From Gnetum montanum (taxonomy: Eukaryota; Streptophyta; Gnetopsida; Gnetales; Gnetaceae): DNA of 64,000 nucleotides. Numbering within the stretch: position 1 is the stretch's first letter; the number at the start of each line of letters is the position of its first letter. A model generated the notes under the pieces. It was not told where the DNA came from. It saw only the letters and a list, made by a program, of their open reading frames with translations, and did no database searches. This document shows, piece after piece, positions 58,205 through 64,000 of the stretch. The stretch lies in NCBI GenBank assembly GCA_015680685.1, contig MNCI01018196.1, positions 19,181 to 83,180 of the forward strand, in the 5' to 3' direction. Position numbers and translations under genes: made by a program.

Positions 58205-58512
58205 TTTCATCATCGAGTAAGTTGTGTTACATTCAACAAACTTGGAGTTTTTCCATCAAATGAGCTGCGTTATGCTTGATGGACTTACTATTTTCCCACT
58301 ATATGAGATGCATTACATTCAAGTGGACTTGGGATTTTCTCATTGAACGAGGTGTGTTATGCCCGATGGACTTAGCATTTTTTGACTCCATGAGATGTGT
58401 TAGATTCTAGTGGACTTGGGACTTTCCCATCGAATGAGATATGTTACACTCAATGGACTTAGTGTTTTCCCATTGAATCAAATGTGTTACATTCCAATGA
58501 ACTTGTAGGTGG
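58205..58512. repeat. 43/44-bp (87-bp) minisatellite, copy 3
   Basis: Seven units of the same 43-44-bp repeat, more diverged than in copies 1 and 2 and not open on the plus strand. Followed by GTAGGTGGATCACATGACAA as in the other copies, after which about 60 bp are deleted here. Confidence 0.83.
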
Positions 58513-58899
58513 ATCACATGACAACATTAATATGGAATAAGCACTCTTGAATAGATTTAATGAATCTTGCACATTGATGTTATGTGGTGACTTGTTGCCA
58601 TGATGAGTTGTGCTTGTTTGATTGATCTAGGCTTCATCCTACAAATACAGCTCCAAGAAAACTAGAAAACTAGATAGAGAAATCATGTTGTTACAATGAG
58701 ATACATTAGACCATGAAGGATAGTTTAGCCAATCTAGCTATCTAAGATCACATGTTACTAGTTGAAGGTGTTGGAAGGCTACATTACCAGTTTAAGATCT
58801 TAGCATGCCATTATGCTAGTTTAAGGTGTTAGTAGACCATGGAGATTAGGCTTGCTTGTTGATGGTCATCAATGTCGTGGTTGCTACTACAAGCTACAT

Positions 58900-60060
58900 G
58901 TAGTATGGTTTAAGATAAGAATGAATGATTAGATTGGTTATCTTATTCCCATCCATTTTGCTATCCAATAGGCTCTATTGCCACCAGTGTTAGTAATTAA
59001 AAAAGGTCCTTCCTAGTTGGCTAAGAATTTGTCCACATGCTCGTGAACAACATTAAGGAGTAGGTCTTCTTTCTTCATCTTGCACTTATTCAAGTTGTGA
59101 TGGTGTTGCCATTTCTTCCTCTCTTGGGAGTGCTTGATTTGAGAAAGCATTTGTACCTACTACCCCTCCAGTAAGTGTAGGTCCATGGTTCATAACTCTT
59201 TACTTTGCTCATTATTGATGAAGTTGGATAAGGCTACTTGGAGTGATAGTACTTGTAATTCAAGAGGTAAAATATCTTCAGAACAACAAACAAGGGTATA
59301 AGGGGTCATGCTTGTTGCAGTGTGGTATGTTGTTGTATAGATCCAAAGTGCATGGATAAGCTATCCATGCCATTTGCAGCAACTATTGGTGAGGATCTTC
59401 TTAATTAAGTTGATGATGGCCTTGTTGCTTACTTTAGCTTTTTTATTGATCTAAGGGTAATAAGGTGATGAGATAGAGTAATTAATGCCTAGGTCATGAT
59501 AGAAATTCTCTATTTCTTGGCTACTAAACTATAGTACATTGTCTATGAATATGGTCATAGGTATACAAAAACGAGCCACTATGTTGTCTAAGATGAACCT
59601 ACAAATCTATTCAGATGTAGTCTTCCTTAGGGAAATAACTTCAACCCACTTAGTAATGTATTCAGTTGCAGTAATGATAAAGCTATGCCTTGTAGAAGAC
59701 TTAGGCATTATAGATCCAATGATATCTAATTCCCATCATTGGAATGAATATGTAATCTGAGTAGTATGTAACTAGTTGGTGGTATGTGTATGAAGTTGCT
59801 ATGTTTTTGGCATGTGTTACAAGTTTTGACCTTCTATAGGCAATCATTTTCCATATAAGGCTAGTAATAACCTAACCATCTAATCTTAGCAGCCATGGCT
59901 CTAGGTCCTATATGTGCACCACAAGCACCCTCATGAACCTGCTCTAGGACTATTCTGACTTTGACTCTACGCAAGCACTTCAACAATATGCCATCATAGG
60001 ATTGTCGACATAATGTGTTATTCCCTACAATGACATATTATTTTGATCATTTATGTACAA
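58900..60060 (-). pseudogene. pol: Integrase of Tat-like element, copy 3
   Basis: Minus strand: VHEGACGAHIGPRAMAAKIR and GYYWPYMENDCL, then CNTCQKHSNFIH, the H-H-C-C zinc domain (59800-59950). The core reads TATEYITKWVEVISLRKTTS, where the family has Asp-Tyr before F-T-K-W; IFIDNVL keeps the second Asp; the Glu block reads YYPINKKAKVSNKAI-like, Lys for the catalytic Glu of N-G-Q-A-E. The C-terminal part is LPLELQVLSLQVAL near 59240. At least two catalytic positions are lost. Confidence 0.76.
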
Positions 60061-60403
60061 CATCGTTTTGAGTAGCAGTTAGGCCTTGTGAAGAGTCATC
60101 ATGTATAAGGTAAAACTTGATATTATCATACCACTCCTTTATACGAGTAGTATGAACTATGACCACAAAGGTATCCTCATGGCTTTACGTGATGGGAATA
60201 GCACAATCCACAGTTAAGGTAGGTAACTTGCTAAACATATCTAGTGTAACACTAAGGGCTAGCATCTTGATAGCACTGGCTATGACATTCTTGTTGTGGG
60301 GTATATGTTGAATATGAGTGTTTGCAAAATGCTTTAATAGTTGCTTTCCTAAGTCATAGTAAGGTTGTAAATGTTTAGCTTTGCATGCATAAACCCTAGT
60401 TAC

Positions 60404-60730
60404 CTAGCTGACCACAAGTTGTGAATCGCCCTTGATTATCAAATGCTTAATTCCTAGGTCACGTGATACCATCATTTCTTTGATTAGATCTTCATACTTT
60501 GCTATGTTGTTGGTGCATGGAAACTCAAAACGATAGGCAAAGGATTGGATTTTGCCAAATGGGAATGTTATGATGGTAGTAGCACTAGCCGCATGGGTAG
60601 TTGAAGCTTTGTCAAAGTGCATGGCTCCCTCATAATCCTGTGGTTGGTGGCTAATGATGTTGATGTGTTCATTAGGAAACTTAGGGTGTATAGTTACTTG
60701 GTTATCAATAAGCGAAACTGTAACTTGCAT
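60404..60730 (-). pseudogene. pol: Archaeal-type RNase H, copy 3
   Basis: Open frame of 108 codons: MQVTVSLIDNQVTIHPKFPN, MHFDKASTTHAASATTIITF, YRFEFPCTNNIAKYEDLIKE and GIKHLIIKGDSQLVVS. The three acidic positions (HFD, KYED, KGDS) are kept. This is the additional RNase H acquired by the plant Tat lineage, placed between the normal RNase H and integrase. The frame is the longest clean piece of this element. Confidence 0.84.
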
Positions 60731-60734
60731 GGCT

Positions 60735-61015
60735 ATAGCTTGACCTTTTGTTAAATTTTGAGAAACATAATGAAGGTCAAACTCCGAAGTTATGGCTTTC
60801 CATGGTTGGTCATTATGGTCCTAAGTATGTTGTCTTTGCAAATAATGTTGACTTGGCTTTTAAAGAGACAGTGTCTCCATTTCTTCAACAAGAAGACTAG
60901 TGCTGGACAGTCCTTCACTTCAGAATATCATGTGTCATGGACAACTAATGCATGACTAAGATATTATATTGGCATTTCTACTCAATCATCACATTTTTTA
61001 CAGAATAGAGAGGCA
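60735..61015 (-). pseudogene. pol: RNase H end of Tat-like element, copy 3
   Basis: Minus strand reads YLSHALVVHDT, YSEVKDCPALVFLLKKWRHC and LFKSQVNIICKDNILRTIMT, the typical end of the gypsy RNase H (S-H-L...E-x-R-Y-S...A-L-V-F). Upstream parts and RT are not found past 61020. Confidence 0.75.
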
Positions 61016-61121
61016 ATGGATGTGTTGGAGATGGCAAGGTAGATGTAAAATGGTTTACCTTATTGAGGATAGACTGTTGTGCCAAATGTTGTTTGTTTGG
61101 AAGAAACACTCGTTCTGGAAG

Positions 61122-61985
61122 AGACATTTCACCGATGATTATGATGACATCGTCTCCGCTGTGAAGCAAGTCAAAAATGGGGACCTGTGATGTCACTCAC
61201 TGTTTCATGGAGAGAGATTTCCGTTATTGTTAAGTTTTTATTCTTCCTGCATGTTGTTCATTCCCGCTGTGTTTTTCTTCAATTTTAGATTCGTTCATTT
61301 TATAATATTTGGATGATGGCTCCCGTCAAAAAGCAATTTTGGTTTGGGGAAATGCTATCATCGCTGTCCATGGTTCTTCTAACCATCAAACTCTAAACCG
61401 TAAGGGCAGCGCTTGATTCTGCAGTTGATCTCGGGATTTGACATCTCTGAAATGAAATTGGATGTTGGCATTAACAATGGATGGTTACAGTAAAACGAGT
61501 TGTCAAAATCCGTTAATTCGCTTAATTTTGTGAATCGACGATTGTGTTGAAATTTTGGAGTTTTGTTTGGCCTTGTTTCTTTCATACTAGTGGCAAGATA
61601 TTTGTTGAAATGCATAGCTTATGCAAAGACTTGTTTAAAAATTTGTCATTAACATTGCGCCATCGGTTAGAGTAATGGCTGAAACTTTACGCTAGGGTTT
61701 GAACTAGAGTACGCCTTTTAATATATTTTAGAAAGTGCACATATGTTCTGCGTGATTTAGAGGATGCTCTTGGATGACTGCTTTGAGTGAGTTCAGAATG
61801 AGCAGAAATTTGTTCAAATGTTTGATTACCGACGCGTTCAGCTCATATTGATGAGAGAAAGACAACATGATCATGATGAATTATAAGGTCAGTTCTTCTG
61901 CCGTAGGCATGAGTTCTATGTTCCTATACTAAGAAACTGCATAGAAACCATGGTGAGTGACTGGAGGTCACACTAGATAAACTTG
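61122..61985. repeat. Single copy of the 0.92-kb unit
   Basis: Matches units at 29276, 30199, 43356 and 44266 but is present once and without the LINE and copia insertions. It lacks about 35 bp (GCATTCAGTGTGCCCTTCTC and on) that contain the copia target site. It keeps many more CpG pairs than the other copies (for example AATTCGCTTAA, GAATCGACGATT), so it is the least decayed. No protein recognised; frames of 60-78 codons on both strands share no known motif. Confidence 0.75.
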
Positions 61986-64000
61986 CAGCTGCTGGAGATT
62001 ATTAAGCCTTGTGTAGTTTACAGTTAACACAATGATTTGTTCACTTTATTTATTTATGAATGAATTATTTTCAGAATGTCAATAATCTCTAAAGTCAATA
62101 ACAATGCTTTGAAACTGAAACTGAAACTGAATTTTATTTCATCAATGGAGACCCAAGAGGATCTATTGAACAGATGAAATATGCATAGCATGAGCTTTAA
62201 TTATATCATTTACAACGTTGCCAAGTCTTCTTGATTGTATCTTAAATAATTCAACAAGGTTATCAACTATGATATGCCATTTTCATGGAATTTCTTCCAT
62301 ATATTGGGGTTGGAAAAAAATATGATTTTTATCTTCAATGGTGTTGCTATCACAAAATCTCAAATTTATTCTTCTTGGAGAATGTTGTATTATGTACCTA
62401 TGTCAATTTTGAAATAGTGAGATCCTAGTAGTGATTTGCTAATTTGAATGCACAACTAGAAAGAAATATTAGGTGTCACATAAGTGACCTGTATAGATAT
62501 ACTTTAATATTATTCAAATAGAATTTTTTCTTTCCCTCAATAGCATTTTATAATTTTTGTAGAGTAATTCTTTTAATAATCCTTCAACATTCTTTAGGGT
62601 TGCAATGTAATATAGTTTCTAGAATATTCCATTTTCTATGCCACATCTTTCCATGCTAAAACCATCCTTTGTTTTGAGATGCATACAAAACTTTATTAGG
62701 TAGAAGATGCTTGAATAAAGATTCGTACAATTGCTTGAAGTCCTACTATGGGCACTTAGAAAATATTCTACCTCTAAATGAAAGAAAACTACAAAAACTT
62801 GGCTATACTAATGACATAATGTGCCATAAATGCGGTGGGTATACACATTTATATAAGTATGACATGATATTGCGTTGATGCATCTATGTCTATGGGGCTA
62901 CATTGACTAGGCTATGTCGATGCATGCCTATGAACATAGGTAGTTGATGACTCATCAATTTGCATTATAGAATATGAACAAAATTTATCTAAAATTTACA
63001 ACATCCATTGTAAGCCTTCCATTGATTTGGAGATCAATGCAACATGATCGACAAATAGTAGAATGTTAATAGGGAAGTTGTCTACAAAGAATGAATATTT
63101 GTTATTGATCTCCTATATCCATGCCTCCAATTCATCAATGAAAATTTCAAATAGAGTTGGTAAAAGAGGGCATCCCTCCTTAATACCAATAGTGCTATGT
63201 ACTATGGCACTATCACTTGAAATACTATCATCTAGTTGCATATACACTTTCTTATAAAGGATTTGAATTACTAACAATAAATCTAATAGAATTCAAGATT
63301 GTGTTATCTTTGTGATAGTTTACTTTGAATGATTAAATCATAAGCCTTGGAAAAGTCAACAAAGTAAATGAAAGCCTAGTTACTTGGACTTTACCTTGAT
63401 TAATGAGATGCTTAAGAGTAAGTAGATGATCTACAATAGATTGACTTTGCCTAAAACTTACTTGTGAGATAGCATGTATCTTTCATTCTTTTGCCCATTT
63501 TCCAAGCTTCTCTTCAATAATAGTACCTAAGAGATTTCCAAGGATGCTATTGATGGTAATCATTCTATAATTATTTAAATCAAACTTGCTACCTTTCTTG
63601 AATAAAACAGTTACCCTACTAATGTACCATTTTCTTTCAAGCACAAATCTTAATGAATGATTAAGTTGTTTCAAAATTTCTTTCCATACTAGTGAACCTT
63701 TCCACTTTAGCATCTTTGAATACAAATCGTAAGAATCCATAGCTTTATTTGATGCCAATGTATTTATTCCTGTTAAATTCTCCCCTAATGATAAATACAA
63801 CCAAATATTGGAACTATGCACTAGCTCGGCTTATGTTTTCTTTCTATACAAGTCTTTATAGAAAGCTTGAAGCTAATTGAATGTGAAATAAGATTCTATT
63901 CTTTACTTGTAACAAAAATATTTCTAAAACCTTCATGGTTCTCTTTTAATCAAATGCAATAAGTTTACTTATTTGTCATGAAGAAACTCTCTTCTTATTG
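61986..64000 (-). pseudogene. LINE RT remnant, copy 3 (runs off the window)
   Basis: Minus-strand non-LTR RT. The N-terminal RT block is open at 63483-63821 (112 codons): LERKWYISRVTVLFKKGSKF, then NNYRMITINSILGNLLGTII and EEKLGKWAKE, the classic first blocks of LINE RT. Further on: the FRQ-type block near 63450; PLLPTLFEIFIDELE near 63120-63180; the catalytic box ILLFVDHVALIS near 63033-63068, in which the second Asp of F-A-D-D is His. A solo-type LTR interrupts it at 62695-62957 and a deletion removes the LINE part next to it. The C-terminal part lies at 62040-62690. Confidence 0.82.
62695..62957 (-). repeat. Solo-type LTR fragment inside LINE copy 3
   Basis: Same insertion as 37187-37504: AAGATGCTTGAATAAAGATT, GGGCACTTAGAAAATATTCTA, minus-strand TATA at ATTTATATAAG, minus-strand start TGATGAGTCATC at 62957. 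The left side is fused to LINE sequence at about 62695 by a deletion. Confidence 0.65.

Larger units (their letters stand above)
57886..61121 (-). mobile_element. Tat-like gypsy pol remnant, copy 3
   Basis: The best-preserved of the three copies. Coding order on the minus strand: RNase H end, archaeal-type RNase H, integrase, 3' tail with minisatellite. It adjoins the right tip of the inverted-arm element on one side and a single copy of the 0.92-kb unit on the other. RT is missing. Confidence 0.79.

Noticed and set aside
60969-61190. Trp/Lys-rich plus-strand frame
   Set aside because: Overlaps the start of the 0.92-kb unit and the RNase H end; the other copies have stops, so it is a chance frame.
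1-64000. Search for tRNA, rRNA and host exons
   Set aside because: No cloverleaf-type tRNA with A and B boxes, no rRNA segment and no conserved host protein could be supported by reading; the tRNA-like matches are retrotransposon primer sites.

Overview
The window looks like a stretch of a very large plant nuclear genome, most likely a gymnosperm. This is inferred from three things: no recognisable host gene, rRNA or tRNA in 64 kb; wall-to-wall old plant LTR and non-LTR retrotransposons; and a decay pattern dominated by C-to-T/G-to-A changes at CpG and CHG-type sites. The species cannot be named from the sequence. All coding-like stretches are broken remnants of mobile-element genes. The open frames seen are short survivors or shadows.

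Layout. 1-1712: 3' end of a minus-strand Ty3/gypsy element (3' LTR, polypurine tract, and a decayed coiled-coil reading frame of about 300 codons just inside the LTR). 1714-11575: a full-length but dead plus-strand Ty3/gypsy element of Athila/Tat affinity ('element 1': LTR, tRNA-Asp-type primer site, gag, protease, RT, RNase H, integrase, long 3' region, LTR). 11576-12925: unassigned. 12926-16880: minus-strand gag-protease gypsy remnant ('E3', copy A). About 16770-19106: left and middle part of an element with long terminal inverted arms and a 23-bp minisatellite (copy A). 19107-25942: minus-strand gypsy 'element 2', which keeps LTRs, gag and protease but lacks RT, RNase H and integrase; it appears to have inserted into the inverted-arm element. 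25943-39151: a minus-strand Tat-like pol remnant (integrase, archaeal-type RNase H, RNase H), a 0.92-kb tandem duplication, a LINE fragment, a plus-strand Ty1/copia element of the Tork/Tnt1 type, and a minus-strand LINE RT.

40084-51319 is a second copy of the Tat-copia-LINE block. 51321-64000 is a third block that repeats E3, the inverted-arm element, the Tat remnant and the LINE, but lacks the copia insertion. The two single N characters at 39152 and 51320 sit exactly where the blocks meet or where sequence is re-duplicated, so the apparent triplication may be real segmental duplication, assembly of allelic contigs, or both.

How the parts relate. The copies let the order of events be inferred. 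The E3, inverted-arm, Tat and LINE segments were adjacent first. A copia element inserted once (same CCCTT target duplication in both copies) before that block was duplicated. Element 2 inserted into one inverted-arm copy only. The items most worth a second look are the long inverted-arm element with its near-palindromic 23-bp repeat, the copia pol gene whose RT core is replaced by a 24-bp minisatellite, the coiled-coil frame next to the first LTR, the 87-bp (29-codon) repeat in the Tat 3' region, and the pol-less gag-protease gypsy elements.
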